Positions 12,233-24,574 of a stretch of DNA of 64,000 bases are shown here, piece after piece. Numbering within the stretch: the first letter of the stretch is position 1; each line of letters opens with the position of its first letter. The notes below the pieces were generated by a model. It saw nothing but the letters and a program-made list of their open reading frames with translations. It was not told where the DNA came from and did no database searches. The stretch is from Melampsora larici-populina 98AG31 (Eukaryota; Basidiomycota; Pucciniomycetes; Pucciniales; Melampsoraceae), in assembly GCF_000204055.1 (NCBI RefSeq), contig NW_006768818.1, forward strand, positions 236,726 through 300,725, read 5' to 3'. Made by a program: the position numbers and the translations under genes.

Positions 12233-12552
12233 CAAGCTTGATTGGCCGTGTGTCCTGAATATGACAGTGTCAGCATGATAAGTTGAAAACTTGAGTATGC
12301 TACGATGGCGGATTTACATGGACACCATTTGTCAAGCCTGTTGGCTAGTTCTTTGAAATGGGAGCGATGAAGATGATGGCTTGGAAATGTGAGCAAGTGA
12401 GCTGAATGTTGATGAGGGGTGAGGTGAGCTACCTCCTGGACGGATTGATTGAGATTGATTGATGTATGCCAATACCAAGCGTGATTGGCCTTATTCCCTA
12501 CATGTGACAACATCAGCATGCTAAGTTGAAAGCTCGAGTATGGTAGGATGGT
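12233..12552 (+). repeat. Imperfect 75-bp direct repeats, about 242 bp apart
   Basis: 12233-12316 and 12475-12552 share GTGATTGGCC, TCAGCATG, TAAGTTGAAA and GAGTATG in the same order and orientation. Confidence 0.7.
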
Positions 12553-12840
12553 ATCTATAGGATGGTAGATCAACATGCCTACCTTTTCTTAATCCACTCA
12601 GTTAGTTGTTTGACGTGTGAACAGTTGCGGAAGGCTGAAATGGAGTGTTTTATGAATGCATGTGTTGCCGACAGGTTTTGAACTCTGGTACAAAACTCGA
12701 TTGGCTGACAAAATGGAGACTTTGGTGAATTTTGTCCAGTTTTGTTTTTGAACCGCTCCTGGGATTAATTGTTATGATGATTATGATAAAGAACCAAGAT
12801 TCCCACCAAAAGAAAGGAATCATCCTATCATCATTTCAAA

Positions 12841-12918
12841 AACTAAAAATTCATTTTAAAAACAACTTCAAATCCTTAAAACTAAAAATCCATTTTAAAA
12901 AGAACTTCAAGTCCTTTT
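12841..12918 (+). repeat. 39-bp tandem repeat, two units
   Basis: 12841-12879 is followed by 12880-12918, both beginning AACTAAAAAT and containing CATTTTAAAAA and ACTTCAA. They differ at a few bases. Confidence 0.8.
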
Positions 12919-13489
12919 GTCTTTTGATTATTGATACTCTTTACTAGAGTCCCCAACTAAGAATTCACATCATCTATTATCTCTCCTCAAAAGCACTCTG
13001 TTATTTTTCTTTCTGAACTTCCAACTCTGAAAGTGTTAAACATTGTCTGGCCTAGCCATCTTGACTAAAGGTTTCACCCAAACTACCCTTTGGATTACCA
13101 ATAATCAACAAGCACTGAAGGGCCACCTGAAGTATAGATTGCTATCTGTAGCCTTCACCTTGGAAGACATCTGAGAAATTCATCATCTTGCTCAGTACCT
13201 GGCAGCAGTAAACATCCTGCACCATAGGCATCTATAGATTTGTTTTGTTACTAAGAATCAAAAGCCTAGTCTTTGGGACAAACATCTAAAATCCCTAGAA
13301 GCCTACATTTAGTAAGTCTCATTCAACTTAAGCTTATTATACTGTTAAGACATAGCTTGACAAGGACAGAATTTGCATGAGGGTACACATTCATGAATGA
13401 GAACCAAGGCCATTTGAAAACACATAAAAAGGAATATTATCAGTGAGAAGAATTATTTATGTGTGAGAGGGAAGAATACGAAAAGGGAA

Positions 13490-14030
13490 TCACCAAACAA
13501 TGTTTAAGGAAACCTTTGAAATCCTTCTGAATGTAGATATCTTCTTGGGAGTCCAGAGCCAGAAACCCACCACAGAAAACAACCAATAAGAGGGAAAATT
13601 GTTTTCCACCTCAGCTCCAATGCACTTGGGAGGTATGTTGGCCTTGTCTGGCTCGGCCAAAATGCCTATGGATTTATCTCTCCTGAATAGAGCACTCATC
13701 TGCAAGTTTGGACTCAGTCAGATAGATCTTGAAAGCAATCACATGGAAAAAAACAAAAAAGGCAATCTTACCCAAGAAAACAAGCATGTTTGGGATCAAA
13801 CCTCCTACTGCATTGAAGCACTCTGCTTAGGGTGTATGGTTTGAGATTTCTTGAGGGTTAAGTGGAGTTGATCCTTGAGATCACTGGATATTGTTTGTAG
13901 TGAAACCCAAGTCCCAGTGGGTTGATAAAATGTGTGGCAATATTTATCCAAGTAAAGAGCTGCATTACCGTCTAGTAACTTCAACATGAAATTCTTGTCC
14001 TCCTGTTTCAGCACTGTTTTTCTTCCAAGG
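13490..14030 (-). pseudogene. Fragment of a DDE_3/Tc1-like transposase
   Basis: The minus strand first reads LLDGNAALYLDKYC, then WVSLQTISSDLK and TLKKSQTIHPKQS. This matches the layout of the 1672-2755 transposase (LYLDELQ, VSTNTLSKEL, RKKARTVHPNQS). After an intron-like gap, the reading moves between two frames, giving MSALFRRDKS and, in the neighbouring frame, HFGRARQGQHTSQVHWS and GGFLALDSQEDIYIQKDF. That is the family block that follows the first catalytic Asp (DESA...). The second Asp and the final Glu blocks are not found downstream. It is a different subfamily from the intact copy at 1.7 kb. Confidence 0.75.
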
Positions 14031-14386
14031 GGCGTGTAATCTTTGAGGTTTCAAATGACCAAACAAGTTTGTCTGTATAGGGCGTAACATCAAGAGATGG
14101 ATTGGGCACTAACAGGTGACCTCGACAGCCACCACACTTGTTCAATGTATTTCCCTGTTATTCCAACATCATATGGACCAGGACACTCTCATGTCTGGAA
14201 GCAGGAAGGGATCAAGTCAGCACTGTGCTCACCCAGAACATATAGGAGAAGAACCCAACTTGTGTTTCTAATGCAGTGTGATTCATTGGTTTGGACAACC
14301 TTATTTGATTTGACAGCAAAAAACCCTGGCAAGAGCTGAATGGGTTAGTGTCTAAACAGCAAGGATCCAGATCCAAAATGAGGCAA

Positions 14387-14640
14387 AAGAACTATGGGTT
14401 GAGCCAATACCGCAACCGCTCTGCTCAAAATTGCTGCTGCGGAGCGGTTCTTGGTACCGCTATGTCACCGCAATATATAGCAGTGGCTGCACTCCCCAAT
14501 CCAGGAATTAAAATCCCATAGCGGTAATATTGTTCCACAGCGGGCCAGGATTGTGATTGCTCCGCTATATAGCGTGGCAAGACCCTGACTGTTCCTTTCC
14601 TTCTCAGAGTACCTGCATTTGCCAACCAAGAATGTCATCC
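14387..14640. repeat. AACCGCTC-type short dispersed repeat, copy 1
   Basis: Composed of shuffled words ACCGCAACCGCT, GAGCGGT, TACCGCTAT, CCGCTATATAGCG. Related copies lie at 17990-18215 (reverse) and 28086-28245. It looks like a GC-richer non-autonomous element in an AT-rich background. Clean TIRs or a target duplication were not found. Confidence 0.5.
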
Positions 14641-14798
14641 GAGGACCTACCTGTCCACTCCCAGCATGTTATACAAAGAGGGACCCAAAGCCATATGGTG
14701 ACAAAGTGATCTTAGACCCTTACTGGCATGTTGCTTGAACATCTTCAACTTGCAACACCAGAGTCCATTGTGTCAGTGCTTCCGCAAGTCCCAAAAGG

Positions 14799-16418
14799 TG
14801 TGGTGATCTATTTATGGGATCAATCAAGAAAATTAATCATTATAACTTTATCAAATTATCAGGAAACTTCAGTGTAGTAGAAAATTCGAAATGAAGGTTT
14901 TTAGATCAATTGAAGCTCTTAGAGGCTTATGTGTAGTTATTAACTCAATATTATGTCATCTTATTTCAAATATATTCTTAAGATCATTATATTTTACTTA
15001 GAAAGTTATCACAAAAAGACAGAAAAAGAAAAGATAAGGAAAATTTGAAAATATAGGTGTAAAAGTTGGAAAATGGTTTTTAGGGTATTAATAATTAAGT
15101 TATGGGTTTATTAGGGTTAGAATATGAAAGAACAACATTTTATTATACCGTAACAATTTTAATCTTGGAGGTTGATAAGGAAAGACAGAAGTTATTAGCA
15201 GAAAGGTACTTTTCGAGGATGGTAAACAAGGGTTATACATGTAGTTTACATACGTAATGGTGGTAGTAGTGGAAATTAAGGTTTCCAAGAGGATTTTCCG
15301 GGATTTTTAAGGCTGTAGAAGATGATCTCATATTACATGAGCAAGGAAAAGAGAGTAGCAGCTGTGAAAAGTGAAGAAAATGGGTGAATTTCGTTGAAAA
15401 TGAAGGTTTTCAGCTGATTACATATGTCAAATGAGGTCGGATTAGGTTGGTAAATGGCTCATTCAACGCAGAAGGGTGTATTACATAATGTACAAACTTT
15501 AAACCATTAGTAATGGAGGTGTATGTAAAGGTTTATAAGGGAAATAAGAAATTGGTGTGAATCTCAAATTTACAGTCACAAGTCAACATGTAACACCAAA
15601 AACCTTAACTTCACAGCTCAATATCTTACTCATCGCTCATCAGAAATGGGTCATATGGGTGTCATAAATGATCAGTATCACGAGGGCTACGAGATGCACT
15701 ATAGTAGTTCAAAATTGGACCCCATCTGAAAAAATTTGTAATCTCAAAAATTGGTTTGCAGCTAGTTTACAAGGAAAAAATCACCTGTATTCATCTTAAG
15801 AAGTGCTGTACATTAAATTGTTGCGTCATTGATCACTTTTGGCCGTGAAAATTACATCATACATTAGTAACAAGATCATTACATTGCGTCATTACATGAT
15901 TTTTAGGGTTCTTTAGGCGGATTTGGCTGGTTTTTGAGGCTGTTGACTATTGTAGAGGTTTTTACATGTGGATATAAGTACTCCTTGATGATTTTGGGAT
16001 TGTTGTTCCCTCTTCTGCATCTTATACCTCTGTTGTAGTGTTATAAATCATCATTTATTTACTATATTTGTACTAAGATCACTTAATTCCGCCCCTTCGA
16101 AGCAAGGAGAAATTTATTTACGTGTGTTGAAGACTATAAGTCAATTTGGGAATAATACTTAACAACAGTATTGCTAGTAATAACATAGTGTGTGGACTTT
16201 TTGCGCTTAAAATCTGGGAATAATACTACACAACAGTATTGCTTTATTTCTCCGGTGCCTTTATCTTTTTCTCTGTTATCACAAAGTGGTCAGCAAGTGC
16301 CCTTGTGCTGGTTTCTTTGAAGAAGGCAGTCTTTAGGCAACTTCTACTATATTACACATAGTAGATTATCCCTTCTTAGGTGTTGTAAAGCTCTTGTTGA
16401 GCTTTAAATACTACAACA
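14799..16418 (+). repeat. LTR-like dispersed repeat, copy 1 (about 1.62 kb)
   Basis: Begins TGTGGTGATCTATTTATGGG and ends ...ATACTACAACA. It aligns end to end with 18283-20688 and, inverted, with 40170-42334 once their nested insertions are removed. The TG...CA-like ends and the size suggest a solo LTR. Flanks are AAAGG on the left and ACAGG on the right (if the end is placed at CTACA), a 4 of 5 match. No gag or pol is attached. Confidence 0.65.
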
Positions 16419-17451
16419 GGACTTATTCCCGGATATCTGTAATTGATTTAACAACAGTGTCTGTGAGCCTACTAGTGTCTGTTAGGCTAGTAGAGTCAAT
16501 GAAAATGTTGTAGAAGGTCTAATAACTTCTACTAAAGTTGTGTAGATCAAGATCTACAAGTATGAACGGGTAGAGACGTGGGCGTAAGAGCTTTACTTGC
16601 AATAGACAAGTAAAGACTACAGTTAGTTGACCTTTAAACAAAGGCGTTAGCCCAGGGATTTTGGGTTAATTATTGTCTTTACAATAATTAAAAATGAGAG
16701 CAACTGACGTGCAGTTCTCAATCCTAATTTGATCCTCTTCTTATTCAAAGAAAGGTCAAAGAAGGTGGTGTTAAAGTCTATTATAACACCGGGAACTTTA
16801 CACTCTGACTAATAGAGATTTCCCCGTAGATTTAGAGTTCCTTATATCAGATGAATCCCAAATCTGATATAAGCAGTACCCAAGGACTACTTCTTTACAA
16901 GTAATTCCACCAAATGGATATTACAAGAACTACTGATTATGGAGTCTAATCAGAAACAAAGTTGAATGAGCACACAGAATAAGCAACAAGACACAAGGTT
17001 TGAGTTTCAAGGCTCGTAGGGTCAGGCCTTCAAAGTTTGGTAATTGATAAGCAAAGTTTAAAGGTTCTAGGAAGATGAATAAAAGCAAAGTTGTGTAGTT
17101 GTTGAATAATAATGTGATGATGTTCTTCTTCTCAATTTGGTTGGATTTCCAGGGTTTATATAGTCTGAACCTTGGAAATCTTTGGACTAAAAGTGCGCAC
17201 AAATTGTGGTTCTATGGTTAGGTTAATTACAGTAATACAGTTACTATTGTATTATAAGTATATTTTGCTTGTTACATATGTGTTACGGCTGTGAAATATA
17301 TGTAGCTTTGGTTTGCATCAAAGTTATGTATGTTCAAACCCTTTGATTTAATTTCTGCACATGTTACATATGCTAAATCATATGTAACTTGACTCTTGAA
17401 ACTGAGCCTTGAGTTGTAATTGCTATTTTTAAGGTTTTTATTATAATATGT
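16419..17451. other. Gene-free AT-rich stretch
   Basis: Short inverted words (for example ATTAACCCA... around 16650-16700 and ATCTGATATAAG near 16850) but no supported gene. Confidence 0.35.
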
Positions 17452-17786
17452 CGCCCATTGGTACTCTGGTTTAGTACTCAGGGCTGACAGTGTCCTTGGT
17501 CAGGAGCAATTCAGGTATGCTCCTCATGATCTCTCCCGATTTGACAGATCTTCATTCAACAGTGAACCACTAGGCCTTCTTCCAAGTGGGTTCATCATGC
17601 CAAACCAAAGCTGGGATTAATCATATGATGACCATTCACAAGACTTGTCTGACAAATCAGATCGATTAGATAAATCTTGAGATTTTGAGCCAGAGGACAC
17701 CCATGTTGACAACTTGAATCAACATGCATCATCTTCCAAAAATCTTATACAACATCATCATCAATCAAATGAAGACATCAGAGTTG
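17452..17786 (+). pseudogene. Degenerate protein-coding fragment
   Basis: One frame reads AHWYSGLVLRADSVLGQEQF, then a stretch with YAPHDLSRFDRSSF, GLLPSGFIMPNQSWD and a stop. It continues SYDDHSQDLSDKSDRLDKS, a stop, and DFEPEDTHVDNLNQHASSSK. The composition is coding-like, with two in-frame stops. I do not recognise the family. Confidence 0.4.
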
Positions 17787-17989
17787 GTTTTTATGTAATT
17801 TCTTTTTATATTTTCTCCTTATGTTTTTCTGTTTCTTGTGTTCATATTGTCATCACAATCTTTTATTGAGTTCTGCTTGATTAGGTTTTTTTTCTTTTGA
17901 TCAGGTTTATGTTTCTTACATTGAACTTATGCTTGGTTATCTTATTGGTAATTTATTTCTATTGTGATTTTGGCTACTTTCTGTTGCTA

Positions 17990-18215
17990 TACAGTGATAT
18001 AGCGCAGCTTTCCACTACATAGAGCTCTATATAGCAATAGCCGCTGTATCGGGCTATGTAGCGTTTATATAGCCATTTTTTCGCTGCGCACATGTAAGAC
18101 ACCAAAGAAAGAGTGAGTGCGGAGCAAATTATAGGGCAGTCTCCGCAACGCAATGGAGGAGCCCTGAAATCCATAGCGTTGTGGAGCGGTTGTGGTTTTG
18201 GTTGAGCTGGTGCTG
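17990..18215 (-). repeat. AACCGCTC-type short dispersed repeat, copy 2
   Basis: Its minus strand carries AAAACCACAACCGCTCC, ACGCTATGG, GCGTTGCGGAG and multiple CTATATAG palindromes, like copy 1 in reverse. Confidence 0.5.
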
Positions 18216-18282
18216 GTGCAATCAAGAAATTTGAATGTGATTCAAACTGCTAATTTGACAGAAATAAAACCCTGGTGAGAGC

Positions 18283-20688
18283 TGTGGTGATCAATTTATG
18301 GGATCAATCAAAAAAATGGTTATAGTAGTTCACCAAAGTTATTAGAAGAGTTCAGCAGAAAAGAAATCTTGGGATTGAAGGAATCTGATCGATAGAAGCT
18401 CTTTTAGGCTTATCTATTGCACAATATGTCATGATTAGGTCATCTTATTTCAAACAAATTATTAAGATCAGTATAAAATCTTTACAAATGGCTTACAAAA
18501 AGAAAAGAAAGACAAACATAAGAAAAATCTGGAAATATAGGGATACAGGCTTGGAAATGACTTTTAGGGTAGTAATATTAGGTTTATGGGTTTTGTGAGG
18601 GTATAATATGGAAGATCAGAATTACATTAGTCAGTAACAACTTTAATCTTGATGGTTGATAAGGATAAATAGAATTTATTAAGGAAATAGTACTTTTTTG
18701 AAGTTGGTAAACAAGGGTTTTGCAGGTAGTTTACATATGTAATGGTGGTATTAGTAATATTTAAGGTTGCCAAGAGGATTTTTCGGGATTTTTAAGGTTA
18801 TAGATGATGAGTTAACATTACAGGAGCAAGAGGGTAGGAGCAATAGCTGTGTAAAGGGGTGAAAAGGTGTGAATTTGGTCAAAAATGGAGGTTTACAGCT
18901 TATTACACTACGCCAGATTGCAAATTTACCGCTGAGTTTAAAGAATTAAAAAGACATAGAAAATTATACACAAGGCAGAAGGGGTCAAAAAAATATGGAA
19001 AAATAAGGGTTGCATTCCCCTGTGTGTGCCCATCATTTTGCATATTTTTAAAGATTTTTACGGCAGCAGTGTATATTCGGTCAGAGACTCAGTTTATGTC
19101 CAAAGCTGGCATTCATGGAGGCATTAACCTTGTGAGACCAATCAAATTGTCAATTTTGTGTCAACATCTGGAATGTCTGCACATTCTGAAAGCTGCATTT
19201 TTAATTTACCAGATACACATTAGAATGAGTGGTGTGTATCCAAAAATGAAGAAGGTACAGCAATCAACATCCCCAACAGCAAAGCTAGAAAACCTTATAA
19301 ATCTGTCCCGCAAGGGTTTTAGCATCCAAATGGAAACTGTAGATCCAGTATGCGGCCTCTCATAATCTGCAACTGCCAGTTTGATTGAAAGAAAATTGTT
19401 GTATTTGTGATTGTTGAAAAGTTTCTGCCCAAGCCTGGGTAGTTTTGGCCAAAATTTGAGTTTCTGACCAAATACACCCCAAAATCATTTTTCTATGTAA
19501 CATCTTCAAAACTCAAGGTAAAAATATGAAAAAATATGCAACATGATGGGATATCAAAGACTGATTCAACCATATTTTCTTCGAATTTTTCCTACCTCTC
19601 ATGCATTGCTGAGAATTTTCTACATCTTGACTTTTCTAAACTCCATGGTATATTATTGATTTGGCGTAGTGTTACATATGTCAAATGACGTCAGAACTGG
19701 ATGGTAGATGGCTCATCCAACGCAAAAGAGTGAATTACATAATGTACAAACTTTGAACCATTATTTACGGAGGTTTGTGAAGAAACTTATGGGAGAAATA
19801 AGACATTGGTGTGAACTTCAAATTTTACACTTACATGCATACATGTAACAACATTTACATACAAAAACTTTAACTTCACAACTCAATAACACATTCATTA
19901 CTCATCAGAGGTACCTAATATGGCATCAATTATTGATCAGTATCACGAGCTCTACAAGATGCACTTTAGTAATCAAAAATTGGACATCATTTGGAAAACC
20001 TGTAACTTCAAAAATAGGCTTTCAGCCAGTTTACGAGGAAAAAATCACCTGTATTCATTATAAGAAGTGCTGTGTGACATTCAATTGCATCATTGATCAC
20101 TTTGGCTGTGTAAATTACATCATCTAATAGTAACAAAGTCATTACATTGCGTCATCATATGGTTTTTAGGTTTTTTTTGTCAAAATTGATTGGTTTTTGA
20201 GGCTGATGACCATTGTAAGATTTGTAATACATTAATATATATACTCTGGGATGATTTTGGGATTTCAGTTCCCCATTTTTATTTATCATTTTGTTTATCA
20301 TCATAAACTTATTTTAATAGTATTTGGTCACTTAAATACACCCTTTATTACAGTTACAAAGAGAAATTTACTCTATTGTTATAGTCAAAAAGGCTTATTG
20401 AGAATAATATCAAAAAGATATTGCTTTACTTTCTTAGTTATCATAGTGGAATAACACCACAGCAGTGTTGAGAGAAATTAAATGGTGCTTTTTGAGTCAA
20501 AATCCGTGTGCTTTGGTCCTTTAAAGATACTTTTCTCTGGTGCCTTATCAGTACTCTGTTCAACAGAGTTCCCCTTTCTGATTGTCTTGTTTTAGGAAGG
20601 CAGTCCATAGACATCTTCTACTAGTCATTTATTGGTAGATTATGCCCTTCACGCTCTGTATAAACCTTGTTGGGTTATAAGTTCTACA
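18283..20688 (+). repeat. LTR-like dispersed repeat, copy 2, with a CACTA insertion
   Basis: Begins TGTGGTGATCAATTTATGGG and ends GGGTTATAAGTTCTACA. Removing the 766-bp insertion and one 3-bp duplication leaves 1637 bp, close to copy 1 (1620 bp). No convincing 5-bp target duplication flanks it. Confidence 0.65.
18906..19671. mobile_element. Non-autonomous CACTA-like element (766 bp)
   Basis: Ends CACTACGCCA...TGGCGTAGTG with TSD TTA (18903-18905 and 19672-19674). Deleting the element plus one TTA restores the uninterrupted sequence seen in copy 1 of the LTR-like repeat (GATTACATATGTCAAATGA). A CACTA terminus and a 3-bp duplication fit the CMC/EnSpm superfamily; PIF/Harbinger (TWA target) is the alternative. 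No transposase is encoded. Confidence 0.85.
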
Positions 20689-20709
20689 GTGCGGGTTGGG
20701 TTAGAGTTA

Positions 20710-20887
20710 CAGTTGTCTCTGAAATAACCCATACCTTTTTATGGAACCCAAAAGGTATGGGTTTTCATAGAGTATGTGTTATCACAATGGTCTTCTGGGC
20801 TAAAAAGTGGAAATTATGGACCAAAAAAAGCATGGGTTAGGCCAGAGTATGTGTTACAAGGGGTATGGGTTATTTCAGAGTTGACTG
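20710..20887. mobile_element. Mariner-type MITE (178 bp), TA target
   Basis: Left end CAGTTGTCTCTGAAATAACC and the inverted right end CAGTCAACTCTGAAATAACC agree over about 26 bases with three mismatches. TA dinucleotides flank it (20708-20709 and 20888-20889). Confidence 0.75.
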
Positions 20888-22555
20888 TAGAACAGAAAAG
20901 AACCAAAATGAGGTGAACAACCCTTGGGTTGAGCTGTGGGTGGTGCAATCAAAGTTTTCAGATGCAAATTTTTTATTTGGCAAAAGAAATCTCAAGGAGT
21001 TGAAGGGCCCCAAAACTGGGAAATCTGAGGGATCAGGGTTGACCAGTGCTTCAGTCTGTGACAGGTGTGCTGCGCCATGCACCACCTGTATTGGGGGGGG
21101 GAAATCAAAATTTGTGTCAATATGGCACAAATTTCTTGAATAGCTATACAATCAAACAAACACATTGAAGATATAAGTTTAACCACTATGTCTAGGTCAA
21201 GATGAGGTCTATGCTCAAAAGTTGGCTGGCCACCCAGGGTCTACAGTGGGTAAACCCGAGTATGTGTTTCAAGCCTGCCCCACATAGAGTTTTGGGTGTG
21301 AGATCTTCAAGACATTTTCCCGGTTTCCCTTCTTTTTTTCATGGGTGAATAAGCTTTATGGGGGGTTATAAGGTGTGAAATTTTGTTCATTTGAGGAGAA
21401 AAAGGGTGTCAAGGTTATTTGCCACTTCAGGCACCTGTACAAAACAGACTTAAAAGTATTCACCTATAGTCACTGCCACTCAGAAAAGCTCACAATTTAA
21501 TCAGTTGACCAAAATCAGCTAAAAACTTTAATGAAGACATATCAGACTATTTTGAAGAAAGATTATTGATCAAAGATCAAATCTCAAATCATCATTAAAA
21601 TTATCAAAAAGAAAAAATGTAATCATTAATATTGAAAATCAAACCAATTTCAATATTACAAGTACAAATGAAGAAGACAGAATTTTAGATGGAAATTCAA
21701 AAATTAAATGAAGAATTTAAATCAAGCTAAGCAACTTTGCATAGACCAAGCACCTATGATTTATGATTCTTATGAAAAATTTGGTCAAACAAGACTTTCA
21801 CCAAGTTTGATACTATGTAAGCAGTTAATAGATATGGAAAGCTCAAATTTTTTGAACATTTAATGTCAAATTTAATCAGTTTTAATTGCAAAGAAGAAAT
21901 GGAAAGATTTGCAATCAGAATCTAGAAATGGATTTATAACTCAGACTATAGCTGATAATTGTTCACCTAGTGGAGATCATCTCAATATCCCAACTCTCCT
22001 GCATCACAATACCCAAGATGAAATATGGCAAGCACAAGGCTCAGCCTTGAGTGCATTGGCCCGCAGTGCATGGCTACCCCCTAGTGTGGACCTAAGCACC
22101 TAGCTATGAGCCCAGTATCAGGTTGTGGGCGCGCCTAGGCATCGGAAAAATTGACAAAATCAACGTTGGTGCGCCTTTTCAAGAATCACACCAAATTGTA
22201 GGAGTTTTATGTCCCGTCACCAATATTGGAGATTTGGATACTGGCTGCAAGCTTTGATGACAGCTCTTTTTGGCTTTTCTCACCTTTAAAAAGCAATTCT
22301 GCTGTAGTAGATAGCTACAGCAATACAAACATCAAATAAATAAAATGACATTTTGGCTTTTGGCAATTTTTTTTGTGAGAAAATGCGCCAGGCGCCACTT
22401 GGGGCGCCTAGGCGCAAAAAAATCAAAAAAATGTGCCTCGGCGCGCCCACAAGGCCCTAGTACCTTGCTAAGTACCTAGATAAGTACATAGCTAGGTACA
22501 TAGCTCAGTACATAAGGCCTAGGTATAAAAATCTGAGACCCTAAAAAATAAGGAC

Positions 22556-23860
22556 CCCACTATTTAGAGCCCTCGGAGCAGTATCCGAAGCCCTCTTTCG
22601 GGTCGGACCCGAGGCTACAAATAAATCAGGCGCCCCATTTCCAAGAAGGGGCTCCACAAGGGGCTCCATTTTTTTATTTAATCTCATCATTTATCTATCC
22701 TCATATTAATTAATAAACATTGAATTGATGAGATGGTCACCATGGAGCGAGCCTCGCTCTCTCGATCAAACGGCCAAAAGATCAAACGGCCAAAAGACCG
22801 CGCTTCTTTCTTGTGAAGACAACATTGTTTGTGAAGTTTGTCACCTCTAGAGGTAAACAAGCCTTGACAATACGTACAACATGTATCTTTAGGAGCCCGA
22901 CATGGTTGTTTTTGATCTTCATGATGAAAAGGAGAAGGGAAATTAATTGAAGGTTCATGACTAGGAAGATGAGAAGAACTACTACTCTCGATCAAATTGT
23001 CAGTAATGTTAGAAGGATGATTGAGTAAACTTTTGGGAGTGCTAGCTAAGATTAAATGGTGATCAGTTGTTGTAGTAGTAGTAGAAGTATTGCCAGGTGA
23101 ATAATTCAATTGATCGAATTGATTGGGTGAAAAGGTAATGGATGGTGGTGGTGGTGGTGGAAACTTGATGGGATCAGAAGGAGAACATTGAAAATCTTGG
23201 ATCGAGTTCGATCCCATCATATTCTGATTCATAGTCAAGTTGATTAAACTCAATTAATACTCAATCATCAACAATTTATATCTGAATTCAAGATGATGGT
23301 AAACCAAATCAAACACATCAAAACTTATATAAATATCAATCAAACACCAAGAGGTCAAAAGATAGAGAAATAGCAAGATATATAGGTATTGATGAACTCT
23401 GAACACGACTTCAAACGTAAGAACGGTAGAGGTATGAACTGGGTTATTGGGGTTTGGTTTTTTAAAGTTGTGATTAAGTGATAAGAAAATCGGACATGGA
23501 AAGTGAGTGTGAGGGAGAGATGGGAACTTCTATATGTAAGCATATTGCTGGGCACTTGAAGGGCCAATGTTGTCCGTCATGCAAGGGTCGGTCCGGGTGC
23601 CAAACAATTTGGGAGCCCTTGCATTTGTTTTCATCATATTTGTTGCCCCATATATATGAAGGGGCTCCAAATACGTTAATTGATGATCCAAAAGGGGCTC
23701 ATCCGTGATTTTGTGCCCTATTAGGGAGCCCTTGATGAGCCCTCGAGGTCCGAACATGCGTTATATAGGCTAAAAAAAGCGGGGTATCAACAGGTCACGC
23801 GGGTTTTGGTGAAAACCCGGGGGGCTCCGGATATCAGCGGAGGGGGCTCTAAATAGTGGG
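22556..23860. mobile_element. Nested TIR element (1.3 kb) enclosing a gene-like ORF
   Basis: CCCACTATTTAGAGCCC at 22556 is mirrored by GGGCTCTAAATAGTGGG ending at 23860. GTATCCG/CGGATAT words follow further in on both sides. No clear target duplication was identified. Both arms carry GGGGCTCC words. Confidence 0.6.
22687..23232 (-). CDS. Hypothetical protein with low-complexity N-terminus and Cys-rich tail
   Basis: First ATG at 23232 gives about 181 residues. Residues 1-110 are Ser/Thr/Pro/Asn-rich, with a poly-Pro run (PPPPPP) and a Thr run, as in transcription-factor activation regions. Residues about 115-150 hold CRAPKDTCCTYCQGLF and KLHKQCCLHKK, a Cys/His cluster that might bind metal. 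The tail (RSFGRLIFWPFDRESEARS) spans a tandem GATCAAACGGCCAAAA repeat and looks foreign. It lies entirely inside the nested TIR element. I do not recognise a family. It may be a captured 5' gene fragment or chance. Confidence 0.35.
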   Translation of the reverse strand: MNQNMMGSNSIQDFQCSPSDPIKFPPPPPPSITFSPNQFDQLNYSPGNTSTTTTTTDHHLILASTPKSLLNHPSNITDNLIESSSSSHLPSHEPSINFPSPFHHEDQKQPCRAPKDTCCTYCQGLFTSRGDKLHKQCCLHKKEARSFGRLIFWPFDRESEARSMVTISSIQCLLINMRIDK

Positions 23861-24574
23861 ATCCAAAAATAAAATGATATTTTCGGTCTCCAGTACAACC
23901 ATATTTCCAGATTCATCCAAATATTATCTTCTCACTGATTTGGGCAAAGCGACATATTTGCTCAAGACACACTTAGTTAAGTTTGTGGTCTGGGTGTCAG
24001 TCCCAAACATTTAAGTCGAGTGCTCCGTCTTTGACCCAAAAGTTGTAATTTTGATCTTGCAGGGCAGGTCGGAACACATACTCGGGTTTACCCACTGTAG
24101 TCTCATGTCAAACTCCGGTGGGTCTTTTTATGTTTTTAAAAATTTGATGCTGCAATTTGACATGTAGCTCCAAGAGGTATAGCAAAGTAGAGTCACGGAT
24201 AGATATCAACAACTATACACAGATGTCTGGAGCTCAGACGCAGGAGATGCGGGACGGAATTGAGTGAATTGGGGCTACATACGTGAGTTAATGAGCTGAC
24301 CCACAACCTACCTATTCATTTATAAGCTGTTCTTGAAGGAGTCGCCTTCTTTTTTTGATCAATGAGGTTGCACTTCACAAGGCGCCGATTTGCAAGGTGA
24401 CTAACATATATGGGTTCTTTTGTGAGGTGCTTTTTGCTGGTGGTAAATATGTGGCTAGAGTTGTCATTATTTTTTTCTGCGGGCTCCAGATCCTAGTTCA
24501 AGTTCAAGCTCCGCGGTCCCTTTGACCTCTTTTGATCTTCACTCATCAAAGGTCTCAATCGAATCGCGGCCCGT

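Larger units (their letters stand above)
11831..13489. other. Gene-free stretch with short repeats
   Basis: No supported gene. It contains the direct repeats at 12233-12552 and the tandem repeat at 12841-12918 listed separately. Confidence 0.4.
21244..24097. mobile_element. Mariner-like TIR element (2.85 kb), TA target, no transposase seen
   Basis: The left end CAGTGGGTAAACCCGAGTAT (21244) recurs inverted at 24097. The similarity continues through GTGTT and then, imperfectly, to CCTGCCC, about 36 bases in all. TA flanks both ends (21242-21243, 24098-24099). The interior has a nested TIR element at 22556-23860 and AT-rich sequence. No DDE motifs were found, so it is non-autonomous. Confidence 0.75.

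Noticed and set aside
18859..19365. 168-codon ORF on the plus strand
   Set aside because: It crosses the border of the CACTA-type element (starts outside, ends inside) and has no recognisable domain. Most likely chance.
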